A DNA stretch of 64,000 bases, taken from assembly GCF_900496995.4 (NCBI RefSeq), contig NC_044018.1:27000001-27064000 (forward strand), given 5' to 3'. Source of the stretch: Aquila chrysaetos chrysaetos (Eukaryota; Chordata; Aves; Accipitriformes; Accipitridae). Positions 53,674-64,000 of this stretch are shown piece by piece (positions within the stretch are counted from its first letter, which is position 1; each line of letters opens with the position of its first letter). The notes beneath the pieces are model-generated. The model saw only the letters and a program-made list of their open reading frames with translations, searched no databases and had not been told where the DNA came from. Made by a program: the position numbers and the translations under genes.

Positions 53674-54599
53674 CTACAGGAAGAAAATAATAATAATAAA
53701 TTGTTTAGAAGCATTGCTAGAACCGACAAGTTAGCTATTGTTGAGTTCCTGACCAAGCCATACAAAAGAAAGGAAAAAAGCATACTGTCATTTATGTTCC
53801 TAGGGTTGGTTGTAAAGGCAGTGTAAACTTCGAAATGCAGAATCAACAGTGTCAGCCTGATACAATTTGTGTACAGAGACAAAACACAGCATACAGCATT
53901 AGGGGAAGCAGGTTTACAAGAAGTCTGTTTGTGGCTAGCTAGGTAGCAACTTTGATAATATGCACACAGGTAATCAAAGGAGGACAAGTGAGGGCCTGAT
54001 CCAAGATATGAGGAAGTCATCTGTATGGTGGCACAAGTTTAACTGCCAGCTAAAGAAAGTAGCTTAATTCAAAGGAAAAATTAACAATGATAAAAATTGT
54101 CCTGAAACAACAGACTTTCAAAAAGTCTGTGACTTAAACATTAGCACATTTTGTACTACTTCATTTTTTACCATATTTTCTGGAAATATTCACCACCTGA
54201 TGATCTTTATTTGGTAATACTAATGTAAACAAGTAGACTAAGAGATGCTTTTTAAAGGCCTGAATATTTCTGCATTGTCAGAGATATGTCAGGATAGAAC
54301 GACACAGAGAACCTTCCATGCATGCTTCTCCAGGACAATCTTAATCTCGGAGAAAATCTAGTACTTTTTCTTTACTGCCCCTGAGTAACAGGAAAGGAAG
54401 GGAATAGTGTTGGTTCCCTTCACCACATCAGCACCCCAGTGTTGGTTTATAGTGCTATTCAAGTGATGCCATCAGTGAGGCATGCGATGGAACAGGGAAG
54501 CCAGGCTGTCTCCTCTGGTTCCATTTCAAGAATGCTTAAAGTGGCTTTTTTGGACCAAAATAACCATTCTGGCAGAAAAAAAAAGTTGGCCGAAATTCA

Positions 54600-54617
54600 C
54601 AACAACAACAACAAACC
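54600..54617 (+). repeat. (CAA)n run
   Basis: Five CAA copies in BMP5 intron 4, followed by CAAAC-type A-rich sequence. Confidence 0.85.
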
Positions 54618-54759
54618 CCCAAACAAACAAGGAAGACACTGAAAAAGAAACAAAATCTTCATTTTCAGGAATAGAAATTTTTTTTAGGACAGTATTTTAA
54701 CATTAAAAGACTTGCGGCTGGGATGGGAGGGTCTCTGTTGAAAAATTCCTGGAAAATTA

Positions 54760-55060
54760 AGAGAGATGCCTTTTTCACATAAAATGAAAGGAAGGGAGTT
54801 CTACAGTCTGTGAGATAACCCGTTATAGTGCTTCACTGTCCTTGCAGAAAATTCTTCCAAACAGCTGGCCTAAAGGAGTTTTTCTGCAAATTTACCAACT
54901 GCTTCTTGTCAGCTGTCCTGATCTATGCTATCATTGCTTCTCTGAGTTCTCTTCAGTTTCTCTGTATCTTTCTGAAGACATGATGGCCAAAACTGAACAC
55001 AGTACCAAATAAAGTAAAATAATTATTTCCTATGATTTCCGGATTATTTTCTAGCAGTAT
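54760..55060 (-). mobile_element. Ancient CR1 fragment, post-RT region
   Basis: The plus-strand text contains GGCCAAAACTGAACACAGTA, the antisense of the CR1 segment coding for EYCVQFW-like residues. The rest fits the region coding for the ERVQRRATK segment and downstream, with many changes. Orientation is minus. It lies just left of the older plus-strand CR1. Confidence 0.6.
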
Positions 55061-55224
55061 ATCCCAGAACAAGAGTTTTGCAGCAAAACCACAGTGTCAA
55101 ATGATCAGCTTCATATCCTTTTTTTATATTTTCCTGCCTAGTTGCCTTAGGATTATGTTGTATTTATGCAAATCAATGAATAAACAGAGGTTGGGGTGAG
55201 GATGTTGATAAGCACTGCAGCATG

Positions 55225-55817
55225 ATGGGGCTGCAGCAACCATGATATGGTGGAGAGATGACCAAGGTCAATAACAGCATTGCAACCCTGGACTTCACAT
55301 GGTCTCATAGCAGACTGGCCTGGAGGCAAAGGAGGCCAGGAGAGCTGGCTGATCTCCCAGGACAACCTCTGAGAGAAGCACAAGGTAAGTCCACTCTTGT
55401 GTGCAGGTCAGGCAAGTACGGCACAAAGCCACTGTGGCTGAATAGGAAACTCCTAACAGCTCAAATTCAAATAGGAAGTAAAAATAATATGGAATTGGGA
55501 TGAGCTACACAGAAATAATATAAACACATTGCCTGAGTACTCAGGGAAGGATGTTAGGAAAGCCAAAGCTTAGCTGGAGTTGAAACTTGTAAGGGTTGTG
55601 AAGGTCAACAAGAAGGACTTCTATAGGTACATTCATAGCAAAAAGAAAAACGAAGAAAAATACAGATTCATTGTTCAGTAAGGCAGAGGACCTAGCGAAA
55701 AGGACTCAGAACAGGTTAAGGTACTCAATGACTTTGTCTTTTTTTTACTGTCAAGATTTACCCTCAGGACTCCCAAGTCCCTGAGCCTAGTGACTGAAGC
55801 TCTACCCACAGTAAAAG
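55225..55817 (+). mobile_element. Older CR1 LINE, left part (endonuclease end and linker)
   Basis: Plus-strand remnant of CR1 ORF2. At 55235-55255 it reads SNHDMVE, a decayed form of the SDHDMVE motif near the end of the endonuclease domain. It continues with NSIATLDF, PLREAQGKST and PLWLNRKLL, then KKDFYRYIHSKKK-like residues and a DSQVPEP-like linker, with several stops and frame changes. It is interrupted at about 55818 by the younger minus-strand CR1 and appears to resume at about 56872. Confidence 0.75.
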
Positions 55818-56868
55818 AATTATAGAATCATAGAATCATTTAGGTTGGAAAAGACCTTAAGGTTCATCGAGTCCAACCATCATCCATGCCCACTAAACCA
55901 TGTTCTGGAGTAGCTTGTTTATGCGCTTTTTGAATACCTCCAGGGATGGTGACTCAACCACTTCCCTGGGCAGCCTGTTCCAATGTCTGACAACCCTCCT
56001 AGCAAAGAAATTTTTCCTAATACCCAACCTAAACCTCCCTTGCCACAACTTGAGGCCACTTCCTCTCATCCTATCTCCAGCCACCTGACAGAAGAGACCA
56101 GCACCCACCTCACTACAACCCCCTTTCAAGTAGTTGTAGAGAGCGATGAGGTCTCCCCTCAGCCTCCTTTTCTCCAGGCTAAACAGCCCCAGGTCCCTCA
56201 GCCGCTCCTCAGAAGACTTGTGCTCCAGGCCCCTCACCAGCTTGGTTGCCCTCCTCTGAACACGCTCCAGCAGCTCAATGTCCTTCCTGGAGTGAGGGGC
56301 CCAAAACTGAACACAGCACTCGAGGTGCGGCCTCACCAGTGCTGAGTACAGGGGAACAACCACCTCACTGTTCCTGCTGGCCGCACTATTTCTGATACAG
56401 GCCAGGATGCCATTGGCCTTCTTGGCCACCTGGGCACACTGCTGGCTCATGTTCAGCCGGCTGTCAACCAGCACACCCAGGTCTGTTTCTGCTGGGCGGC
56501 TTTCCAGCCGCTCTTCCCCAAGCCTGTAGCGTTGCATGGGGTTGCCGTGACCGAAGTGCAGGACCCGGCACTTGGCCTTGTTGAACCTCATACGACTGGC
56601 CTCCAGCCTGTCCAGATCTCTCTGTAGAGCCTTCCTACCCTCAAGCAGATCGACCCTGCCTCCCAACTTGGTGTCATCTGCAAACTTGCTGAGGGTGCAC
56701 TCAATCCCCTCATCCAAATCATTGATAAAGATATTAAACAGAACAGGGCCCAACACCAAGCCCTGGGGAACACCACTAGTGACCCCCTGCCAACTGGATT
56801 TAACCCATTCACCACAACCCTCTGGGCTTGTCCATCCAGTCAGTTTTTCACCCAGCAAAGAGTACAAG
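55818..56868 (-). mobile_element. CR1 LINE, 5'-truncated, relatively young
   Basis: CR1 is a non-LTR retrotransposon abundant in birds. This minus-strand copy keeps the second half of ORF2 and the 3' tail. Reading from high to low coordinates it shows a degraded [16 protein letters not shown] segment, reverse transcriptase motif B (SGVPQG), the catalytic FADDTKLGG box, and the C-terminal [13 protein letters not shown] motif, ending in a stop near 55893. The 3' terminus is marked by AGAATCAT repeats (55823-55838), the reverse complement of the CR1 ATTCTATG-type octamers. The 5' end is cut between RT motifs A and B. A TGA (56840-56842) and an apparent 1-nt deletion near 56804 break the frame, and the endonuclease is absent, so the copy is dead. 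It sits inside an older, oppositely oriented CR1. Confidence 0.95.
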
Positions 56869-56871
56869 CAA

Positions 56872-57245
56872 AGGGTGTTGCTTGCTTTGCTTTTAGGAAG
56901 GTTTTTGATATGGTCTCCCATAGTATTCTTAGAGCCAAATTGGACAGATGATAGGTTTTGGGTTTTGGTTAGGTAAAGAATATAATGGGTGGAAACTTGG
57001 CTGGGCTGCTGGGCTCAAAGGATTGTGATCAGTGGTACAAAGTCCAGCTGGCAGCTGGTTACTAGGGTTGTCCCTAAAGGATCAGTACTGGTGCCAATGC
57101 TGATTAATGTCTTTGTTAGTAACCTGGACAATAGAACAAAGTGTCTTCTCTGCAAGTTCACAGGGGATACCAGATCTGGGAGGAGTGATCAATCATCCAA
57201 ATTACCAATAAAATGTTGGACTGAATGAGATCCAGAAGAGTCTCA
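56872..57245 (+). mobile_element. Older CR1 LINE, right part (reverse transcriptase)
   Basis: Plus-strand continuation of the older CR1. It reads [17 protein letters not shown] (RT motif A region), then [32 protein letters not shown] (motif B) and LCKFTGDTRSG (decayed FADDTKLGG). The catalytic FADD is lost. The stretch expected between the left part and motif A, which I estimate at roughly 150 codons, is missing on both sides of the young insertion. Confidence 0.75.
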
Positions 57246-57329
57246 ATGAGATGTCATTCAAATTAACCACCCAAATTTTACTCTTATTGGTAACATGCTC
57301 TTTGAATATGCTTTTTCTTTTTTTTTAAC

Positions 57330-57690
57330 AGGCTATGTACCTACTTTCTGTTTAATATACCTGAGTCCAAATATGTCTCCTGAAACTGTGTCAAAAGCTG
57401 TGCACAAGTCAAGATATATCTGTTTGTGGTACTAAATAACTTGTTCCAGTACCACCAGGGATGTTGTTAGGCTTTCTAAGCTGTAATACCTCAAATCCTC
57501 ATTCCTTTTTAAAGATGAATACTACCTTCTTTCCTATGGTATTTTCCTAGCCCTTCATGGGCTGATTCTCAATGACAGTCATTAAAGGTTCTCCACAGGT
57601 AGTTGGTTACCTGCTGCCATCTCAGATACTCTCAGTTGTCCCAGGGCACATAGGGTCAAAATACATACCCACGTACTATGGGAGTCCTGT
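57330..57690 (-). mobile_element. Ancient CR1/L2-like reverse transcriptase fragment
   Basis: On the minus strand the stretch around 57370-57430 reads YLDLCTAFDTVSGDIF-like, an altered RT motif A (YLDFSKAFDTVSHDIL). The segment around 57510-57550 resembles the upstream VVPIFKKG part. The sequence is much more diverged than the two neighbouring CR1 copies. It could be the 5' half of the same ancient element whose 3' half is at 54760-55060. Confidence 0.6.
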
Positions 57691-59493
57691 GTCTTTCTGG
57701 AGTAGCCACTAGCCACAAGGCAGGATACCCTAAGACATCATGAGTTTTCAAAAATCATTATGCCTTTAATATAACCAAAACTCCTTAGTCACACTTTGTG
57801 CTGAGTTGTCTGTAATAATCTAGTATTTTTGGCACACCTGAGAAGTAAGGTGAAGGTAGTGGAAAGTAAAGAAACTTTAACTTAAAAAAGATTTAACTGT
57901 GTTTCACTGATCACTCTTCACAAGGATCTATATACTGATTTTGACTAATATCAGTGCTCATAGGAGGTAAATATTGAGCTTTTCTGTTTCAGCTATTAGT
58001 GGGAATTTAAAATTCAGCCATATAGAATGCAAGTCACTTTGCAAAAAAGCTGTGACTGAAAAATGTGGGAAAAATATGCTTATGAGAAAGTCAGGAAAGT
58101 CACAATCCGGTTTTAGATAGCACCCAAGCAGGCAGGCAAACAAATGAAAGCTGGAGACTGTGCTTTTGCCATTTTTCTCTCAGTCACATTTTCATATTTA
58201 AGAATATGTACAGAAGTTTTAGCAACACAATGTAGCAGAAGTCCCTACAGTTAAAGGAGAAAGGCTGAACAATAAAGACATAAGTCATCACATAGATGTC
58301 TTCATTGTCTTGATACTCTGAATTGTTTGAATATAGGTTAACCAGCGGTGGATAAGCAGTCACACCAGAACACCTGATAAGATGGTCTGCATTTCATATG
58401 CAGACATATATCTGCAAACCATCTAATCTATACACCTATGAAGAAAGTGAGACTAGGGCAAGTCTGTATTCCTTCCTTGAATTCTATCTTTCATATAAGA
58501 TGAATGTTGTGTGTAACGTAACATTTTATATAAGTATCAAATGTGACATTTATAATAAGATCTGGTGCCAAGGATTCAATTTCACATATTGTAGCTTCAA
58601 GGCCCACATGCATATTCTGTCAAGAATCAAAACTGTAGGCTAATGTGACTAAGAAAACATTGTTCCTCAGCTATTCAGGGACTGCAGTTGGAGTCCAAAC
58701 CCCTACATAGCAGAAAGAGCTGTGGAAGGAGGGCAAGAAAATATATTTATAAGAAATTTAATGAGGGGAGGGGGGGGTTGCAAGGGAAATAAAGACATAT
58801 ATACTATCACAAAGTGCTGTTTTTTTAATTAATTAGTGTGACACCAATCAATAAAATACAGGAAATGCAGTATTGTTTTCTGGTTTTATCTCACTGCATT
58901 ATGAACAAAAATTACGAAGCTTTGTTTTTGAGTTTCCTGGTGTAAGTCACTATTCAGTATTTAAATGTGGATATCCTCTAGTGCCCAATTACACTGTAAC
59001 TCTTTTTACATGATGTTAAAAAAAAAATAAAAACTAAGCCAGCCTTTGTTTTAAGGAAGAGGAAGAGTTATGTGATATACTTTGGGAACAAGTTGTCTTG
59101 GTTTTATTTACTTTAATTATTTTTCCTTTTATCAGCAGTTTGACAAAAATACAACTAGGTAAGTAATAAACAGTTCAATCATCTGTGCATAGAAGGCAGG
59201 TGGAGTCTGAATGCTAAGTTTAATTCTGTCTGTCTTTACACTGCATTGAGGTCATCTTCTCTTGAAGTTCTTAGCAACACAGGGATCCTGACCTCAAATG
59301 TGTCAACAGTTGCCCAGCTGTTATAATAACTGACACATATAGATTTTATTTTCTTCATGTTGTGTTTGTGTATATCTTCATGATGATTAAAAAAATGTGT
59401 TGTCTATTGGAAGGGAAGAACTGCGTTGCCCAGTGGGGCTTTATTTTGATGTGCTGAGAGTACAGTAAAGCTAATTGCTGAGGTCCAAGAACT

Positions 59494-59650
59494 TAGAAAA
59501 GAAGAAGGTAAAAGATAAAAGGCAAGAGGCAAAAGGAAGATAACAAAAGGCAAGGGCAAAGGGAAGGAGAAAGAGAAAAAAAGAAATAGGAAAAAGCAGG
59601 GGGGGGAGAAACAGAATGGAAGAAGAAAAAAGCAAGGAGAAAAGGAAGGC
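59494..59650 (+). repeat. Purine-rich stretch
   Basis: About 155 nt of mostly A and G with AAAAGGCAAG-type units recurring and an eight-G run; interrupted by scattered T and C. The long frame on the opposite strand (59404-59811) is a product of this composition. Confidence 0.85.
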
Positions 59651-62600
59651 ATAACTGTAGTAAAGTTGGGATTGATGTGCAGAGAGAAGTATAACTGAAG
59701 CCTATGACGTATAAATGGCAGCATACCTATCTGGGTCTGACTACATAACCTCTGACTAGGTAGATGAGCATTTTTCACTGTCAATATCTGACTTAGATGC
59801 TGTAGATACAAGATTATGGAACAAGCTTAGAAACAAGGACCTACATCACACAATGACATTTGCCCATCACTGTGTCATTTAGGTCAACAGTGTCTCACAT
59901 CAGGGAGTGAATGAGAGTTGAATATCATCTATTGACAGTCCTCCATGAGGAACAGGATGGGCAGAGTCCTTTGCGTTTTTCTGTGGTTAACTATGAAGAG
60001 ACTAATTATACTTTTAAAGTGCTGCTCCTTACTGGAAGCTGTAGAGAACTAGGAGAATTGGCCTTCTCCCACAAGCCTGCAGGGATGCAGCATATCCCCC
60101 AGTGCCTGGGGCTGGTGAATAGGAGGAAAAGGGCATAGCTTTTCCCTCATAACAGGCGCTCCCCATGGAAGGACTGTGTTCTGCAAAGATGCAAAGATCT
60201 GAGAAATAAGAATGTGTTCTCTCCTCCACGTCTTTTTTGCACACTGGAGCATCTGGATAGAATCTGCACATTGCCTTTGTAGCCATCAGTGTGCTCATCT
60301 GCAGATTTTAATGAGTATTGTTGCAATAGTTATTAAAAGAAAAGTATTTTGAATTACTTACAGTGTGAAAAGTCCTGTCACTGATCATTAATGGCACCTG
60401 AATAAAAGGAGTGTGTTTATTTGTGATATGGGGACTGTTGAGGCAAACTGCAAGGCAAGACCATGGAAGCTGATTTGCCATGTTGCAGGAGCTACTCCTC
60501 TAAGCAGTTTTGCTGCAGAGGACGTTGCTGTGTGAGGACGTTGCCTTCAGCTTGGCCACCTATTCCAGACTGCCCGTATCTTGCTGCCTCCATGTCCAGT
60601 CAGAGGGCAACATCCCTGCCTTTGATGCAACTCCACGTGCAATTGCTTCTTCATCTAATTTTGTTTTAACAGTATGGTTTTCTTGAACTGCAATCTTTTT
60701 TTGACAGAGATCTGGCATGGATCAACATATATAGTGATGTACCTCTACGCTGATGCAGACTGGGGGCTTAGAGAGGTTAGGAGAAAATTTGTTTCATAAT
60801 GCACATTTCACTAAAGTTGTTCTGATTCTTCTTGTTTTACAACAGCTCTGCAGCATGACTGGAGGCACAGATGAGGCTGACCAGTGTTTTGAGACATACA
60901 GACAGCTCTTCCTGAGGTAATTCTCATGCCGATGCAACTTGCTGTTGTGTGTTAAGGTTGAGTTTTTTTCCAGGTTAAATGAGTAGGGAGCTTGTGCTCA
61001 GCTTTCCTGCTATAATCAAGGAGGCTTAACAAATCTGTTCAATTCTCATTTCCTCGTGGACTAAAAACACAGGATTCAATCTGAAAGTGTGATATTTATA
61101 TTTAGATATCTTGTGTGTACCATGTACTCTGATGATTCTCCCTTCACCCAAAATAATGTGATTCTCCAAATTAATAGACATTTTCCAGGAAATATGAAAA
61201 ATGTTTTCTTAATATATTTTGTACAGAGACAATATTACTTACCCTTGAGGTAAGAGATTGTATTGTGGAGTTAATGCAGGTGCACAGATCATGTTTGACT
61301 GTATTTAAAAACCAACCAAACAAACAACAAAAACCCCCCACAAGAAAACGTTCATGTTGTGTCATTCATTCCAAAGCCCTTTTATGAAAATAGGGAAGTA
61401 CATCATGCAGTACCAGTAAAATAGGAGGAAGAGTTTCTGCAGAAAAAAAGCTGATCGTACCAGAATTACACAAAATGCAGATTCAATTCATCTACTAAAG
61501 TAGATTAATTTAGAGAGAACCAGCTAGCAAGCTTAACTGATGTGCATGATTAAACCACATCCAAATTACAAGATGCCAAGTCAATTTTTAACTTGCATTG
61601 TTTCAAAAAAACCTGAAAAACTTTAAGCAGTTAATGAAGAGAGAATGTTTAGTTAATATAACTTTATAAATAATGAATAATTTAAAAAATGCTGTTCTGC
61701 TATAGATTATAGATATGTAATTTCTTTTTTTACTAATAAAAAGCTAAAATTGTCCAATTTGGGACTTATTTCATTATTTATTTATAACTGCTCCTCTGCA
61801 ATATTGACTAATAAGAGGTTAGAAGTTATTTGTGCAGATGAGTTTTTGTTGTATATTCATACAGAATATCAGAAAATTTTACAATACTTAAAAAAAAACC
61901 AAACAAAAACCAGTTGTAAAGAGAGATCCCTGGTGCCTTTACAAATGTCAGGGGCTTTTTGAAAGCTAGTGTCCTCAGAGGGAACACATGCATCTCTAAG
62001 TCAGTCATCTACCTGAGAAAGAACTATGCTCCAGGTCCTCAATGGGAACTAGAAAAATAGCATAGTATTTTTTTCTACCTATACATCATATACAAATAAA
62101 ATTGACCCCACTACTAAAGCAGTAATAATTATTGCTGTGGATTAAAACCTTTTTTTTCAGGTATGTTTTAATAATAATTTTTAACCTTAAAGTGGAATTT
62201 TATTCTAGTAGATCACCAGGTAAACTTTAAATAAGTTTAAAAAGATAAGTTATTAAAATAATTTCTATGATTTCTTTAGCAACTCAATAGCATTTTGTGG
62301 TTGTTAAGGCAAAATTCATCCTTGTGCAGAAGATCAGGGAAAGGCTTATGCTTTACATTAGAGGGGTCTCTAATCTGCCACTGTCGAGGTTCTGAGATGG
62401 ATATAAGTAAGTAATGCATAATGCTCGTAACAGTTCTCCTCAAATAGATAATCTCTAATCCAGGGCTGAATTCTTTCCACTGAATACTGATTTGCTTACT
62501 TGTAGACATCCACAGGGCTTAAGAATAGCATCTATATTGAGGTTTTTGATATGCTGTTACTAGATCTGCCATGCCTTTAGTAAGATTTTCACATTTTCAC

Positions 62601-63360
62601 ACCCTGTCTCCAAAAAGTAGAAATGTTTGTTCAAAAATGAGAATATTTAGAAAGTGACCTTGTGCCTCCAGCTGAAAGGAGCATTTCAGGAAAGAACTGG
62701 AGCAAAACTTATTCCAGGCTTTAATGGGACTAACAACATTTTCACATGCATTTTGTCAGTACCTTTCAGGTTAATAAGGGATTGAATTCACTCCTTTCAG
62801 GGATATGCTGTGTATTTACATCAGTACATGTCAGCTGGTCTGAACTCATAAACAGTTTACACTTTAACAGATTGGTTAAGCTTCCTCATTTCCAATATTC
62901 AGATTTACATCTTGGCTTCTTCAGCTGAGAGGCAGTTAAACAAGAGTTCAAACACTGTCTTTTGCTAAGACTTCCTAGATGAGTAGTTGGGATGCAACCC
63001 TTCTCTCTACTGTCTCTACTTTTTTGTTATGTGTAGCAAAGATCTCATCCAGTTGCCTACTACATAGGACTAGTTTCAAGCTCAGACACAGCCTTTTCCA
63101 AACCACTTGGTCATTTCACCCTCCAGGAGCCCATGATACATATAAGTGACCTGACTCACAGAAGGTAGATCATGCTCAGGGCCAACATAACAAAAGAGGT
63201 TTAAGCAAAGCTAGATGGGCAGGTAGAAATGGAGTGGGAACATGGTTTCTGACAGTTCAGCCAATGAGCAGTATCATCTGGAGCTGCTGTGACTACGCTG
63301 CATTTGAGCAGGTGCCTAAAACTCCTATAAACAGGCTAGTAAATCATAGCTTCATCTTAC

Positions 63361-63558
63361 CCCCAACACTTGGCATCCTAGAAGACTCCTGATGACTATT
63401 GGACTTGTTGCGGTTCTGATTTTTCCTTTTATTGTTGGCTGCTCGGACAGAACGGAAAAGCACTTCACTTGCCTTGAAGAATGCAACCATGAATGGTTGC
63501 TTTGACTGAGGCCCATGTCTTCCAATCAGGCCAGCAGATTTAACATTGATACTTCGAC
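63361..63558 (-). CDS. BMP5: BMP5 exon 4: end of prodomain, cleavage site, mature N-terminus
   Basis: This exon of bone morphogenetic protein 5, a secreted TGF-beta-superfamily ligand for skeletal and soft-tissue patterning, is read on the minus strand. The 198-nt exon begins after a TTATAG acceptor (intron bases 63559 upward), completes a glycine codon and continues [16 protein letters not shown]; it ends GTTGGGG before a GTAAG donor (63356-63360). It holds the last prodomain segment ([15 protein letters not shown]), the proprotein convertase site RSVR (last Arg codon 63443-63445) and the basic, flexible mature N-terminus ([10 protein letters not shown]). The match to vertebrate BMP5, as I remember it, is nearly complete and better than to BMP6 or BMP7, which differ in this variable stretch. 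The last base is the G of an Asp codon finished by exon 5. Two Asn codons (63431-63436) sit where I recall a single one in mammals. Exons 1-3 lie beyond the window. Confidence 0.97.
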
Positions 63559-64000
63559 CTATAAAGTAATGGAAATTGTAAGTTAAAAGGTGAACTTCTG
63601 CTTCTTCTGAAGCCATGGTGGGAGTTCAACTGCTGACTGAAGCATGGCAAGGATTTTGCCCATAATCCTGAATTTATGTGATTAAGAATCCTAACTGCAT
63701 TTTGTTGAATGGAACTTAAAAGACAAAAAAAATTCAACAATTTACAAAGGTTTCAACAGCTGTACAGATAGTTTGTCATTGCATACAATTGCAGTCTCTG
63801 TGTGCTATGTATCTTATTCATTACACAGATATTTTAATTCAGTCTTATGTACACATCTATAGAACTGAAAAATAAATGAGCCCCATTAAACACTATAGGC
63901 TACAGAAAGGATAATGTAATGCCGTCATCTAATTTTTGCATCACTTGTGTGTGAGACGTGGAATCTTATATCCCGAAAGCAAATCGGTAACAAGTAGAAG
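63559..64000 (-). other. BMP5 intron 3, partial
   Basis: This is the 3' end of the intron preceding exon 4. It ends in a usable pyrimidine tract and TATAG acceptor. No further exon or repeat was recognised to the right edge of the window. Confidence 0.85.

Larger units (their letters stand above)
53674..63360 (-). other. BMP5 intron 4 (9,687 bp)
   Basis: The largest intron in the window, bounded by a GTAAG donor and a TGTAG acceptor. It contains a stack of CR1 fragments (about 54760-57700), a (CAA)n run near 54600, a G-rich run near 58764-58785, and a purine-rich stretch (about 59494-59650). The part 61500-61750 is AT-rich with many TAAT cores. No coding exon on either strand is convincing; one weak exon-like segment at 60846-60916 on the plus strand is discussed in the findings. 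Confidence 0.9.

Noticed and set aside
55983..56976. Plus-strand frames of 120 and 134 codons
   Set aside because: Antisense of the reverse transcriptase of the young CR1.
59404..59811. 135-codon frame on the minus strand with Phe/Leu/Pro-rich middle
   Set aside because: The middle is the complement of the purine-rich stretch; the apparent hydrophobic segment is compositional.

Overview
The window is vertebrate nuclear DNA, almost certainly from a bird. The evidence is several CR1 LINE copies (one fairly intact, ending in the avian-type ATTCTATG octamer), an avian-style endogenous retrovirus solo LTR, and four exons that spell the C-terminal part of bone morphogenetic protein 5 (BMP5). BMP5 lies on the minus strand. 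The LTR family is one I associate with neoavian birds rather than chicken, but species cannot be fixed from sequence reading alone.

Layout. Bases 1 to about 47,800 lie 3' of BMP5 and contain no gene I can support. They hold AT-rich non-coding sequence, simple repeats, a CR1 3' end (10525-10714), several very old CR1/L2-like fragments, a 991-bp solo LTR with a perfect 6-bp target-site duplication (36120-37122), a GC-rich pocket (40640-40975), a fossil MIR SINE (about 42774-42975), and a 25-bp direct repeat with copies about 2 kb apart (41687-41711, 43704-43728). From 47,864 to 64,000 the window runs through BMP5 from its stop codon up into intron 3. The exons are exon 7 (47864-48013), exon 6 (51651-51761), exon 5 (53597-53673) and exon 4 (63361-63558), with introns of 3,637, 1,835 and 9,687 bp. 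Exon numbers follow the seven-exon structure known for mammalian BMP5; exons 1-3 lie beyond the right edge.

Together the four exons encode the end of the prodomain, the RSVR proprotein cleavage site and the complete seven-cysteine TGF-beta-type growth factor. All splice sites are canonical and the phases join cleanly. Intron 4 contains a stack of CR1 elements (about 54760-57700). It reads as a young minus-strand CR1 inserted into an older plus-strand CR1, which itself may split a still older minus-strand copy.

I found no bacterial-type operon, CRISPR array, tRNA or rRNA gene, and no convincing new gene system. Most short open frames are chance frames or lie within repeats. The most useful leads are the possible extra asparagine just after the BMP5 cleavage site, the nested CR1 stack, the 25-bp direct repeat, the unusually long open frame at 34402-35079, and the long gene-free region 3' of BMP5, where regulatory DNA would be expected.
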